Shown here: one piece after another, positions 7,730 to 15,435 of the stretch | Numbering within the stretch: the stretch's first letter is position 1 | Layout: every line of letters begins with the position of its first letter | Source of the DNA: a virus | Reading direction: 5' to 3' (one strand) | Length of the DNA stretch: 62,926 nucleotides | Virus record (IMG/VR): IMGVR_UViG_3300045008_000062 | Location: 1 to 62,926 of that record | Position numbers and translations under genes: made by a program | Notes under the pieces: model-generated | Told to the model about the DNA's origin: nothing | The model's database searches: none | What the model saw: only the letters and a program-made list of their open reading frames with translations

Positions 7730-7930
7730 GTGACCACATTCGCGCAACCCATGTCTCTTGAACGGCGGATCAGTTTGGCTCTGGCGCACCTCCGGGCAGC
7801 CCGCTACGACTCGAATCCTCGGGATATCACGGTGGCGTCGCGGCAGATGGATGACCTGTTGGAGCGGATCGCCTGCAGACCGTTACGGGTGATCGACCCG
7901 CAGCTTGACGAGCACCTGACTGTTAGCTGA
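7730..7930 (+). CDS. 66-aa hypothetical protein
   Basis: GTG 7730 is favoured by CTCGGAGG upstream; a longer in-frame ORF start at 7595 lies in the leader. The product (MSLERRISLALAHLRAARYD region) is helical and basic, like small actinophage proteins in front of the structural module. It is flanked by hairpins on both sides. Function unknown. Confidence 0.55.
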   Translation: MTTFAQPMSLERRISLALAHLRAARYDSNPRDITVASRQMDDLLERIACRPLRVIDPQLDEHLTVS

Positions 7931-7978
7931 CGAGGCTATCAACCTCGTCGTGACCGCTATTCCACCGCTTCGAGCGGT
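7929..7978 (+). terminator. Two consecutive hairpins
   Basis: Stem 1: GACGAGG (7929-7935) with CCTCGTC (7943-7949), loop CTATCAA. Stem 2: ACCGCT (7964-7969) with AGCGGT (7973-7978), loop TCG, followed by only TT. The first overlaps the stop codon of the gene before. They could end or attenuate transcription; the lack of a long U-run leaves this open. Confidence 0.45.
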
Positions 7979-8014
7979 TTGCTATCCCTCTCCGATCAGC
8001 CCTAGGAGAACACC

Positions 8015-8335
8015 ATGGATGATGAGATCCGTAACCGTTTGAAAGCCCTTCGGGACAAGCTGGCGCCTGTCCCTGGGTTTCCTCATGTTTTGGCGTCTGG
8101 TGCGGATATCGCTGAGTTGATCGACTGTTTGGTGGCGATGAACCCGAAGCCGAAGATCACGATCACGAACAACATCGCCTCCGAGGATCGTGCCGCGAAG
8201 TACGGCAGTGAGTGTGCGGCGAAGTTCGCGGATGGGCTTACAGGTCTGCCGCCGCGCCTGGTCGCACCTTTGACTGATGTGGTGAACAATCTGACGGTTG
8301 TTCGCCGCCCGTGGTGGAAGTTCTGGGGCAAGTGA
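8015..8335 (+). CDS. 106-aa hypothetical protein
   Basis: A CTAGGAGAA ribosome site precedes the ATG. The product starts with an amphipathic helix (IRNRLKALRDKLAPVPGFPH) and ends RRPWWKFWGK, a basic-aromatic tail. The next gene also ends FWGK, from a short repeated TTCTGGGGCAAGTGATG at the two gene junctions. No domain recognised. Confidence 0.6.
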   Translation: MDDEIRNRLKALRDKLAPVPGFPHVLASGADIAELIDCLVAMNPKPKITITNNIASEDRAAKYGSECAAKFADGLTGLPPRLVAPLTDVVNNLTVVRRPWWKFWGK

Positions 8336-8466
8336 TGAAGGGCAACCTTTGGCGTATCACCGGCCGCGGCAAGATTCACGGCCGAGACTGCTACATGTTC
8401 ACAACGACTGTGGCGGATGTGTACCGAACTTGGTTTATCCCCGTCGATGCGTTCTGGGGCAAGTGA
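8335..8466 (+). CDS. 43-aa hypothetical protein
   Basis: The coupled ATG gives MKGNLWRITGRGKIHGRDCY... and a C-terminus AFWGK. The end of the gene repeats the TTCTGGGGCAAGTGATG junction found at the end of the gene before it, so the frame could be the product of a local duplication. Confidence 0.45.
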   Translation: MKGNLWRITGRGKIHGRDCYMFTTTVADVYRTWFIPVDAFWGK

Positions 8467-8693
8467 TGCCCGAGGTGCCGCGGGTCTCGGTGACTCACGC
8501 CTTATCGGGGATGGACCCGGAGCAACGCAAGTGGTTTGTGGCGGGCTTGAGTCTCGCCTACGGTGCCGTGTTCGATGAGTTCGCCCGCGAGGCCGACAGT
8601 CCGAAGATGAGCCTGAGCGCGGTGTTCGAGCGCCTACAAGAGCAGTTTGAGGCCGCGATGACCGAGGTTGCGATCAGTGAGTTCCAGCCGTGA
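8466..8693 (+). CDS. 75-aa helical hypothetical protein
   Basis: It starts at a coupled ATG. The sequence is mostly helix-forming (FVAGLSLAYGAVFDEFAREA). It overlaps the next GTG by 4 nt. No family recognised. Confidence 0.55.
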   Translation: MPEVPRVSVTHALSGMDPEQRKWFVAGLSLAYGAVFDEFAREADSPKMSLSAVFERLQEQFEAAMTEVAISEFQP

Positions 8694-9118
8694 CTTCTCT
8701 GGCTGAGCGTCTTGCTCCTCACCTGTCTGGTGTGTTGGTTCACCCCGGAGACCCTGAGAAGGGCATGAAACCGTCGAACCTGGCCCCCCTGCCGACTTTC
8801 GCGAGTCAGGTGCAAATGCCGAAGGGCATGGCGGAGGATCTGGCGGAGCAGGCCGGCCTACCACACTCGGATTTCGCCCTGCTGTACACGGAGGCGTGGC
8901 TGCACCTCCTCACCACTGTGGGTGGCGTGGAGCTGGTGGATCAAAACGAACTCGCCGATCTTCGTAGGGCGGCGCAGAAGCAGGAGCATCGCCGCAACCA
9001 GATACTCGAGTTCCACACCCCGTGTGGGGCGACGATTCGGGCGATGGTGAAGGACTTCAACACCGACAATCCTGTGGTGCCTTGTGAACTGGTCAAACAC
9101 AACTGCGGGGCACGATGA
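8690..9118 (+). CDS. 142-aa hypothetical protein
   Basis: The GTG overlap sets the start. The N-terminus is hydrophobic-basic and the middle helical. The C-terminal part FHTPCGATIRAMVKDFNTD with a later VVPCELVKHNC could bind a metal. Unknown function. Confidence 0.6.
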   Translation: MTSLAERLAPHLSGVLVHPGDPEKGMKPSNLAPLPTFASQVQMPKGMAEDLAEQAGLPHSDFALLYTEAWLHLLTTVGGVELVDQNELADLRRAAQKQEHRRNQILEFHTPCGATIRAMVKDFNTDNPVVPCELVKHNCGAR

Positions 9119-9245
9119 TGCTGCTAAAGTTGTCGGTGCGCACGGGCCTATCCCGACATGGAATGTCGAATATGATGGGGTCGCCGTTAACAGGTCACTG
9201 GGGTCACTGCCCAAGGCCCGTGCGCCAAAGCTCCCGGTTGGCACG

Positions 9246-9431
9246 ATGACTGAAGCCCGCCGCGCCGTGGTTATGGCTTTTATCGTCACCACCGCATCCG
9301 TGGCTGCACTGTGCGCAGCGTTCGGTGGATGGCTCGGATTCTGGTCATTCGCGATCGGGTTCGTCGCATCCGCTACACCGAGGCTCATCGGGATGGCTAT
9401 CGAACGCCGCTACACCAAACGGCCAGTCTGA
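9246..9431 (+). CDS. Small membrane protein
   Basis: ATG 9246 is the first methionine codon after the previous gene; a farther start at 9084 would overlap it by 35 nt. The 61 aa product has two hydrophobic stretches, VVMAFIVTTASVAALCAAF and GFWSFAIGFVASA, and a basic tail. The 127-nt gap 9119-9245 before it holds a TGC-TAAAGT sequence (9122-9130) that could be an extended -10, without a clear -35. Confidence 0.5.
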   Translation: MTEARRAVVMAFIVTTASVAALCAAFGGWLGFWSFAIGFVASATPRLIGMAIERRYTKRPV

Positions 9432-9556
9432 TGTCTGAGAAGCCTGACATGTCTTCCATGTCTGATGGTGAGCACACCAAACTGGTGGACGGCATCCTCG
9501 CAGCCCTGGAGAAGAATTTGGGTATCCGGGTCACCGCTTGGGAGCGGGTGAAGTGA
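9431..9556 (+). CDS. 41-aa hypothetical protein
   Basis: The ATG shares a base with the previous TGA. The product starts MSEKPDMSSMSDGEHTKLVD and ends in a basic tail. It overlaps the methyltransferase start. No function visible. Confidence 0.45.
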   Translation: MSEKPDMSSMSDGEHTKLVDGILAALEKNLGIRVTAWERVK

Positions 9557-10095
9557 CGTTCGACCTCGGACCATTCATCACGGGGGATCATCATTACGCC
9601 CTGCTGGAGCATGTACTCACTGAGTACCGGCCCGAGGGTGTGGCTTTGGAGTTCGGGGTCGGACCTGGGCAGAGCACACGCCTGATCGCCACACACATGC
9701 CGGTGATCGGGTTCGATTCGTTCGCCGGCCTTCCCGAGGATTGGCGACCTGAGTTCCCCCGGGGCAGCTTCGCTTTCGCCCCGCCGACAATCCCGAACGT
9801 TCGGCTGGTGGTCGGATGGTTCGACGCCACCCTCCCAACGTTCAACTTCCCCGACAACGTTGGTTTGATCCACATTGATTGCGACCTGTACTCATCCACG
9901 GCGACCGCCCTGCAGTTCTCCGACCCGAAACCGGGCACCATCCTGGTGTTCGATGAGTTCTTCGGCTACCTCAACGCTGAGGATCATGAGCAGCGCGCCT
10001 TCCAAGAGTGGGCCGACAAAACGGGGATGTCGTGGGATGTGATCGGCCACGGCCACCACGAACAGTGGGCCATCAAGTTGAAGGACACCCGATGA
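9553..10095 (+). CDS. TylF/macrocin-O-methyltransferase-like SAM-dependent methyltransferase
   Basis: The 180 aa protein has the class I methyltransferase core: VALEFGVGPGQSTRLIA (motif I), VIGFDSFAGLPEDW (the acidic strand and TylF-type loop), LIHIDCDLYSSTATAL (motif IV with metal-binding Asp) and VFDEFFGY. This is the TylF family, which O-methylates sugars. It lies directly upstream of two glycosyltransferases, so a glycan-modifying role is likely: either decorating phage structural proteins or altering a host surface glycan. The substrate is not deducible. Confidence 0.8.
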   Translation: MTFDLGPFITGDHHYALLEHVLTEYRPEGVALEFGVGPGQSTRLIATHMPVIGFDSFAGLPEDWRPEFPRGSFAFAPPTIPNVRLVVGWFDATLPTFNFPDNVGLIHIDCDLYSSTATALQFSDPKPGTILVFDEFFGYLNAEDHEQRAFQEWADKTGMSWDVIGHGHHEQWAIKLKDTR

Positions 10096-10949
10096 GAACC
10101 ATCATGTTCGTGTTCGGTGGCCGGAAACCGAACATCGAGTTGGCGTTGCCGTTCTACAAGCGCATCCTCGACGAAAACCCGGACGTGGAGATCCATTTGT
10201 GGGATCTGGCCCGCGACATCCACGACTCCCGCTATATGCGCACCCTCACCGGTATCGACCGGCTCACGGTGCGCACCGAGTTCTATCAGGGCAACGGCAG
10301 AGCCATGTCGGGGCAGAACCGGGTGTGGAACCACTACACCAACCCTGAATACCAGGATTGCGTGTTCGTCAAAGCAGATGACGATGTCGTCTTCTACGAC
10401 ACCGATAGGTTCAGAGCGTTCCGCGACTCCATCACCGCCGATGATGTCACTTCCGCCCTGACGATCAACAACGGCGCCTCCACCCGCCACATCCCCCCAA
10501 TATGGGAGCTGTACGAGCAGTTGAACATCCCCCTGCTGGATGTGCATTTGTCCGCCGAGTACGCGGAGCTGTCGCACCGCTGGTTCTTCGACAACTGGCA
10601 AACCCTCACTGCAGGCGGCAGCCCTGTCCGCACCGAGGAGTGGGTGTCGATCAACTGCATCGGATACACCCACAACACCGGTAAACGTATCGCCGGCCTG
10701 TTGGGCACCCGCCCCCCCAGGGAGATCGCCGGCCGGTTCTTCACCCCCCGCAACCGGGTCGGAGACGAAGGCGCAGTGAACATGCTGCCACGCCTCATCC
10801 ACACGGGGTTCACGGTCGCTCACTTGAACTTCGGCCCACAGATCCGTCAGATGGATGACGCCTTGTACGCGGATCTGCGTAAGCAGTACGCCGACGTTGG
10901 ACGCCAATACCTCTGCGACAACACTACTCAGGTAGGATTGAACACCTAA
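10092..10949 (+). CDS. Glycosyltransferase (GT-A type)
   Basis: The 285 aa protein starts at an ATG overlap with the methyltransferase. A nucleotide-sugar-binding start (TIMFVFGGRKPNIELALPFY) is followed by VFVKADDDVVFYD, a DDD motif fitting the metal site of GT-A enzymes. The later RVGDEGAVNM could supply the catalytic acid. It is one of two glycosyltransferases in this block. Acceptors may be phage tail/capsid proteins or a host glycan; the sequence does not say. Confidence 0.8.
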   Translation: MRTIMFVFGGRKPNIELALPFYKRILDENPDVEIHLWDLARDIHDSRYMRTLTGIDRLTVRTEFYQGNGRAMSGQNRVWNHYTNPEYQDCVFVKADDDVVFYDTDRFRAFRDSITADDVTSALTINNGASTRHIPPIWELYEQLNIPLLDVHLSAEYAELSHRWFFDNWQTLTAGGSPVRTEEWVSINCIGYTHNTGKRIAGLLGTRPPREIAGRFFTPRNRVGDEGAVNMLPRLIHTGFTVAHLNFGPQIRQMDDALYADLRKQYADVGRQYLCDNTTQVGLNT

Positions 10950-10955
10950 TCGAAA

Positions 10956-11000
10956 GCGGCCCGGACGGTGCTACCAACACCGCTACCCGGGCCTAACCGC
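10956..11000 (+). ncRNA. Structured leader hairpin upstream of the HNH gene
   Basis: The arms GGCCCGG (10958-10964) and CCGGGCC (10987-10993) enclose an inner GGTG/CACC stem with a CTACCAA loop. A GCGG/CCGC pair may extend it. The element sits 28 nt before the GTG of the HNH-AP2 gene and after the glycosyltransferase stop. Similar GC-rich stems with a CUACCAAC loop occur ahead of small nuclease genes in actinophages, from memory. It may be a terminator, a translational control element, or part of the mobile unit. Confidence 0.5.
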
Positions 11001-11020
11001 TCTACAGAAGGCAAGCGGCT

Positions 11021-11749
11021 GTGAACGACGATACGTGTTCAATCGAACAGTGTGAACGCCCCCGCAAGTGTCGGGGTTATTGCGATACGCATTACAAGCG
11101 CTGGCTGCAAGGGCGGCCACTAGAGGCACCCTTCAAGCGCACGCGATGTTCTGAACGTCAATGCACAGTGGATGGCTGTGAGCGGAAGCAATTCGCCCTG
11201 AAGATGTGTCAGTGCCACTACAGCCGCAATCGAAAGTACGGCGACCCCTTACTAGGGCCGCCGCCAGCACAGAAGTTCTCGTCTATCGAGGAACGGTTCT
11301 GGGCGAAGGTGGATAAGACCGGAGACTGCTGGGTGTGGACTGCGCATCTGTTCCATGATGGATACGGCCAGTTCGCCACCAAGACCAAAGGCGTCACGCG
11401 GACATGGAGAGCCCACCGCATCGCCTACGAATGGGCGTACGGCCCCATCCCCGATGGGATGTTGGTCGACCATCGCTGCCACAACCGCCGATGTGTAAAC
11501 CCCGATCACCTACGGTTAGCCACTCGAAACCAGAACAACCAAAACCGTCAGGGCGCGCAAAGCAACAGCAGATCCGGTATCCGCGGGGTGCAGCAACTCC
11601 CAAGCGGGCGATGGCAAGCCCGCGTCCGACATCGCCGACAAGATATCCATGTCGGGATCTTCGATACCGCTGAGCAAGCCGAAGCGGCAGCTATCGCGAA
11701 GCGCAATGAACTGTTCACTCACAACGACAGGGATCGCCTCAGAGTATGA
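11021..11749 (+). CDS. HNH endonuclease with N-terminal zinc fingers and C-terminal AP2
   Basis: The 242 aa protein has three parts. Residues ~6-75 hold two Cys/His repeats (CSIEQCERPRKCRGYCDTHY and CTVDGCERKQF...CQCHY). Residues ~125-170 are the HNH core (AHRIAYEWAYGPIPDGMLVD, HRCHNRRCVNPDHL). Residues ~185-235 are an AP2 domain (RSGIRGVQQLPSGRWQARV). It is a longer relative of the protein at 4044. It splits the glycosyltransferase block, with its end overlapping the second glycosyltransferase by 4 nt, as expected of a homing insertion. Confidence 0.9.
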   Translation: MNDDTCSIEQCERPRKCRGYCDTHYKRWLQGRPLEAPFKRTRCSERQCTVDGCERKQFALKMCQCHYSRNRKYGDPLLGPPPAQKFSSIEERFWAKVDKTGDCWVWTAHLFHDGYGQFATKTKGVTRTWRAHRIAYEWAYGPIPDGMLVDHRCHNRRCVNPDHLRLATRNQNNQNRQGAQSNSRSGIRGVQQLPSGRWQARVRHRRQDIHVGIFDTAEQAEAAAIAKRNELFTHNDRDRLRV

Positions 11750-12453
11750 GCAACGCGTTCGTTGTGGCATTCAGAGATCGCGGTGTCGACGAGTACCGCA
11801 AGAAGAACTTCGACTTCGTCACCGAGTATGTCCGTAAACTCGACCTTGGCCCCGTCTACATCGTTGACGACGGCCGCACGGGTTCCGAGTCGTTTTGCCG
11901 GCATGCGGCATACAACGCCGGCAGCCGCCGCGCCTTCGACGCAGGCGCCACCACCATCACCTACTACGAGGCGGACATGATCGTTCCCCGCCAACAGTTG
12001 GTGGACGGCATCGCCGCGGCCCTGGAAACGCCACGCCTGGTCATCCCCTTCGATGCCAGGCACGAGTACGACGCCGACCAGTCCGATCAGATCATCAACG
12101 GCGCCGACCCGAACACCTTCACAGCCCCAGTCATCAAGCGGGCACCTCGAAGGATCGGCGCAGTCAACATCATCAGCGCCGAAACCTACCGGGCCATCGG
12201 ATGCTGGGATGAGCAGTACGCCGGCAGCCACTGGGATGACCGCTCAATGGGTATCGCCTTCCGTGTTTGCACTGGCAATGACGAGAGGTGGATACCGGGA
12301 CCCTCGCACCATCTTCACCATCTGCCCGGGTATCAGGGCGGGCATCTGACGTTCGAGGATCGTGCAGCCACCGCACGCAACCGCAGACGCTTCATGAAGT
12401 ACGAGCGAGCACGAACCCCCGAACAGATCCGCCGCCTCACCACAGGCAACTAA
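11746..12453 (+). CDS. Glycosyltransferase, galactosyltransferase-like C-terminal domain
   Basis: The 235 aa product begins FVVAFRDRGVDEYRKKNFDF, the usual start of a GT2/GT7-type fold. TITYYEADMIVPRQQL carries the acidic metal motif, and GAVNIISAETYRAIGCWDEQ then WDDRSMGIAF is the signature of the Glyco_transf_7C acceptor domain. It works in the same block as the methyltransferase and the first glycosyltransferase. The acceptor is unknown. Confidence 0.8.
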   Translation: MSNAFVVAFRDRGVDEYRKKNFDFVTEYVRKLDLGPVYIVDDGRTGSESFCRHAAYNAGSRRAFDAGATTITYYEADMIVPRQQLVDGIAAALETPRLVIPFDARHEYDADQSDQIINGADPNTFTAPVIKRAPRRIGAVNIISAETYRAIGCWDEQYAGSHWDDRSMGIAFRVCTGNDERWIPGPSHHLHHLPGYQGGHLTFEDRAATARNRRRFMKYERARTPEQIRRLTTGN

Positions 12454-12455
12454 AG

Positions 12456-12797
12456 ATGCCACGCCAACGCCTGAGGGTGTGCAACCAGCCAGGCTGCCCC
12501 CACCTCCAACGAGGCCCACGATGCCCGGATCATGAGCGGGAACACGAACGGTATCGCTGGGAAACAACACCCACGAAGGTCACCAGGGAAGCCGACAAGG
12601 CCAGACGCAAAGCCGCAGTCGACCAACACCGCGCCCGCTTCGGCGACTGGTGCCCCGGCTACAACAGAGACCCACACCCCACCGAAGACCTCACCGCCGA
12701 CCACATCGAAGAGATCGCCCACGGCGGCGACCCACACGGCCCACTCCAAGTCCTCTGCCGATCATGCAACGGACGCAAAGCCAGAACTACTCGATGA
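12456..12797 (+). CDS. HNH endonuclease next to the terminase
   Basis: The 113 aa protein has N-terminal CNQPGCPHLQRGPRCPDH (a zinc knuckle) and a C-terminal HNH core LTADHIEEIAHGGDPHGPLQ plus VLCRSCNGRKA. Small HNH proteins encoded beside terminase genes are often part of the packaging machinery and help cleave the genome ends. Here a leftward lipoprotein gene and 185 nt separate it from the small terminase. Its 3' end overlaps that leftward gene by 11 nt. Confidence 0.85.
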   Translation: MPRQRLRVCNQPGCPHLQRGPRCPDHEREHERYRWETTPTKVTREADKARRKAAVDQHRARFGDWCPGYNRDPHPTEDLTADHIEEIAHGGDPHGPLQVLCRSCNGRKARTTR

Positions 12798-13221
12798 ACT
12801 CATTACCCGAGTTGCTACACATCAGCCGCGCCGCAGCCACACTCTCCGCCGCGCCGTCACTGTAGATCGACACAATCGCCCGCTTCTGCGCGATCTGCTC
12901 ATCCCGATCCAGGATGCATCGCCGCTTCAACCCAGGAATCGCCCCGAACTCCTCCTGCGTATAGGACACGACCGCCCCGGCACACATACCGTCACCGGGA
13001 ACCTGCGGATTGAAAACCTGCACATAGTAGGGGCCACCTTCAAAGGTTTCGAACCGGCAGAACCGAGCATTCATCCGCCCACCAGGCGGCGTCGTCGTCA
13101 CCACAGACGACACCGACGACGACACAGACAACCGCCCTTCAGGCTCTGCCGTGCCAGCCGTCTGAGCGCCACACCCGCCCACCATCAACACCACACCCAG
13201 CGCCGCCAAAGTTCGCCCCAT
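12787..13221 (-). CDS. Lipoprotein, leftward, probably expressed in the lysogen
   Basis: The 144 aa product starts MGRTLAALGVVLMVGGCGAQ, a clean lipoprotein signal with lipobox VGGC, followed by a Ser/Thr-rich linker. The exported domain has four cysteines and reads FCRFETFEGGPYYVQVFNPQ. The ATG has no ribosome site, but TACCAT lies 6 nt upstream on the minus strand (13228-13233), which would give a leaderless mRNA. The opposite orientation to the late genes and the surface location suggest lysogenic conversion or superinfection exclusion (inference). Confidence 0.75.
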   Translation of the reverse strand: MGRTLAALGVVLMVGGCGAQTAGTAEPEGRLSVSSSVSSVVTTTPPGGRMNARFCRFETFEGGPYYVQVFNPQVPGDGMCAGAVVSYTQEEFGAIPGLKRRCILDRDEQIAQKRAIVSIYSDGAAESVAAARLMCSNSGNEFIE

Positions 13222-13248
13222 CCCGCGATGGTAACGCACACACGCAAC

Positions 13249-13293
13249 GCCGCTGACCTGCACAAACACACCACGCACGCCACTGACCTGCAC
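13249..13293. repeat. Two direct repeats, 30 bp apart, containing TGACCTGC
   Basis: GCCGCTGACCTGCAC (13249-13263) and GCCACTGACCTGCAC (13279-13293) differ at one base and are exactly 30 bp apart. They lie upstream of the leftward lipoprotein and of the small terminase gene. The core TGACCTGC recurs at attP and in the immunity region. Candidate roles are repressor or integrase/terminase binding. Confidence 0.6.
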
Positions 13294-13312
13294 GTTTGCG
13301 AACCACCCCCTG

Positions 13313-13340
13313 CCGGGTGACCCCAAGTAAGGCCACCCGG
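13313..13340. promoter_or_regulatory. Inverted repeat upstream of the small terminase
   Basis: CCGGGTG (13313-13319) and CACCCGG (13334-13340) form a 7-bp stem with a 14-nt loop. The element is in the 185-nt gap that separates the HNH gene block from the terminase genes, where packaging-initiation sites are often found. No T-run follows. Confidence 0.4.
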
Positions 13341-13406
13341 ACACACCCTGGCCAAGGGGACTCGCAGTCCAGACCCCTGAAATGTTTGTAGAAAGGCATA
13401 GCTGCC

Positions 13407-13826
13407 ATGACCCCACGCCCGCTACCTGCAGGTTTGGCTGAGGGTGGTGCTGCGCTGTGGGAGTCGGTGACTGAGGCGCACTCCTTGGATGAGGTGCAGG
13501 CGGTGCAGTTGTTGGAGGCGTGCCGGGCGAAGGACCGCCTGGACAAGTTGGACATGTTGTTGCGGGGCGATGTCGATACGTGGGCGAAGCTAGTTCACAA
13601 GACGCGCACCGAGGATTACGAGCTGCACATCGATGATGCGTTGGCGAAGGCGAATGCGACGGCGAATCAGATGAAGCAGTTGTTGGCATCGCTTCGGCTG
13701 CCTGATGATGCGGGGAAGCGTCCGCAGGCACGTGGTGGGGCGCGGGGTTCGTATGCGGCGTCCGCGGCGAAGGCGGGGAAGGTGTCGTCGTTGGATCGGG
13801 CGCGGGCCGCGAAGACGGGTGCCTGA
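13407..13826 (+). CDS. Terminase small subunit
   Basis: The 139 aa protein follows GAAAGGC and starts TPRPLPAGLAEGGAALWES. It then has a helical DNA-binding/oligomerisation region (SLDEVQAVQLLEACRAKDRL), typical of actinophage small terminases. A basic, Gly/Ala-rich C-terminus (RGGARGSYAASAAKAGK) fits contact with the large subunit or DNA. It overlaps the large terminase by 8 nt, and its role is recognition of viral DNA to start packaging. Confidence 0.8.
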   Translation: MTPRPLPAGLAEGGAALWESVTEAHSLDEVQAVQLLEACRAKDRLDKLDMLLRGDVDTWAKLVHKTRTEDYELHIDDALAKANATANQMKQLLASLRLPDDAGKRPQARGGARGSYAASAAKAGKVSSLDRARAAKTGA

Positions 13827-15423
13827 TCGTTGGGCTGGGCCGTTGTTCGACGGCCATATCTGCTCTGTCGGCTATGAGGTCCTGGATTGGATTCACGAGT
13901 ACGCCTGCCATGGGGTGGGTGATATTCAGGGCCAGCCGTTGGATCTTGATGATGAGATGCGTGACCACATTGTGGAGGCGTACCGGATAGATCCGGATTC
14001 GGGTCGCCGGGTTTATAACGAGGCGGTGTTGTCTCGGCCGAAGGGTCGGGCGAAGTCTGAGATCGCTGCTTTGGTGGTGTGCGCTGAGGCTTTCGGGCCG
14101 GTGCGTTTCGATGGGTGGAATACTGAGGGGCAGCCTGTTGCGCGGCCGGTGAACTCGCCGTTGATCAAGTGCCTTGCCACGGAAGAGGGTCAGGCGGGAA
14201 ATACGTTCTCCACGGTGGCGTTCATCGCTGGGGAGTGGGGAAAGGATGTTCACCCCGACATTTATGGGGCGGCGTCGGGGGTTCGTCAGTATCAGTCTGC
14301 GACGGCGATCTATCTGCCTCATAACGGGGAGATCCGGGCGTGTACTTCGGGGGCGGCGTCGAAGGACGGCGGTTTGGAAACTCATGTGGTGGCTGATGAG
14401 ACACACTTGTATGTGTTGCCGGAGTTGCGGAACATGTATGCGACGACGGCGAGGAACATGGGTAAGCGTTTCGACGCCGATCCGTGGCTGCATCAGACTT
14501 CTACGGCGTACCGGCCGGGTGAGAACTCGGTGTTCGAGGAAACGTTGACGTTGTGGCGGATGAAGAAGCTTCCTCCGTCGGTGTTTGTGAATCATCGTGA
14601 GGCGTCGGGGAAGATCGACATCACCGACCGGGAGCGCACCATCCGCCAACTGCGGGAGGTGTACGGCGAAGCCGCCGAGTGGATTGACCTGGATCGCAAG
14701 TTCCGCGACATGAACGATCCGCGGATCTGCCCTGACGAGGAGACCGCGGCGCGGTACTTCCTGAACCGGCCGTTGTCGTCGAAGGATGCGTTCATCCCTG
14801 ATGATGTGGTGAAACGCCAAGCCAGGGCTGAGGCGGTGGCGCCAGGGGAGCGGATCGCTCTGGGGTTCGACGGTTCGTTGAGTGATGACGCAACAGTGCT
14901 GATCGGGTCCCGGCTGTCGGATGGGTTCCTGTTCCCGGTGGGAATCTGGGCCAAGCCCGCCGGCAATGAGGGTTTGTGGTGGGAAGTTCCGAGATCGGAT
15001 GTGCTGGCGAAGATCCGGGAGGCGTTCGCCCGCTACGACGTGACCAGGATGTACGCAGACCCGCACGAGTGGCGCTCTGACCTGGACGATTTGGCGGAGG
15101 AGTTCTCCGAGGAGCGGGTTGTGCAGTGGTCCACCACCCGGGATATGCCGATGCACTCTGCTCTGGACCGTTTGAGAACTGACCTGATGAACGGGCAGCT
15201 GTGGCATTCGGGTGACCCGTTGATGATGGAACACTTCTCCAACGCCTATGTGCGCATGAAGGGCCGCTATCGGCTGGTGCGCAAAGAGCATTCGAAGTCT
15301 GACCGCAAGATCGACTCCGTGGTGGGCGCCACCCTCGCCTACGAAGCGAGGGCTGATTCCCTCACCGCAGTTCCTAAAGGTGGTTTGACACGGGTCGGGC
15401 GGGGTTCTGTCCGCGGATACTAG
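13819..15423 (+). CDS. Terminase large subunit
   Basis: GTG 13819 gives 534 aa. The ATPase half has a Walker A variant RPKGRAKS (73-80) and Walker B VADE (D193, E194). The nuclease half has its acidic residues in GFDGSLSDD (D351), MYADPHEW (D414) and KIDSVVGAT (D499). This is the motor that cuts and pumps DNA into the prohead at the portal. A longer upstream ORF is ignored because it would lie entirely over the small subunit gene. Confidence 0.95.
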   Translation: MPDRWAGPLFDGHICSVGYEVLDWIHEYACHGVGDIQGQPLDLDDEMRDHIVEAYRIDPDSGRRVYNEAVLSRPKGRAKSEIAALVVCAEAFGPVRFDGWNTEGQPVARPVNSPLIKCLATEEGQAGNTFSTVAFIAGEWGKDVHPDIYGAASGVRQYQSATAIYLPHNGEIRACTSGAASKDGGLETHVVADETHLYVLPELRNMYATTARNMGKRFDADPWLHQTSTAYRPGENSVFEETLTLWRMKKLPPSVFVNHREASGKIDITDRERTIRQLREVYGEAAEWIDLDRKFRDMNDPRICPDEETAARYFLNRPLSSKDAFIPDDVVKRQARAEAVAPGERIALGFDGSLSDDATVLIGSRLSDGFLFPVGIWAKPAGNEGLWWEVPRSDVLAKIREAFARYDVTRMYADPHEWRSDLDDLAEEFSEERVVQWSTTRDMPMHSALDRLRTDLMNGQLWHSGDPLMMEHFSNAYVRMKGRYRLVRKEHSKSDRKIDSVVGATLAYEARADSLTAVPKGGLTRVGRGSVRGY

Positions 15424-15435
15424 AAGGAGGTCACG

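Noticed and set aside
13705-13818. Upstream extension of the large terminase
   Set aside because: The extra 38 residues are an Arg-rich shadow of the small terminase; GTG 13819 overlaps its stop as usual.
12787-15291. Very long leftward frame (834 aa) over terminase and portal-proximal DNA
   Set aside because: Only the last 144 codons (12787-13221) carry a signal peptide and lipobox. The rest is antisense to the strongly supported terminase genes and is a GC-rich shadow.
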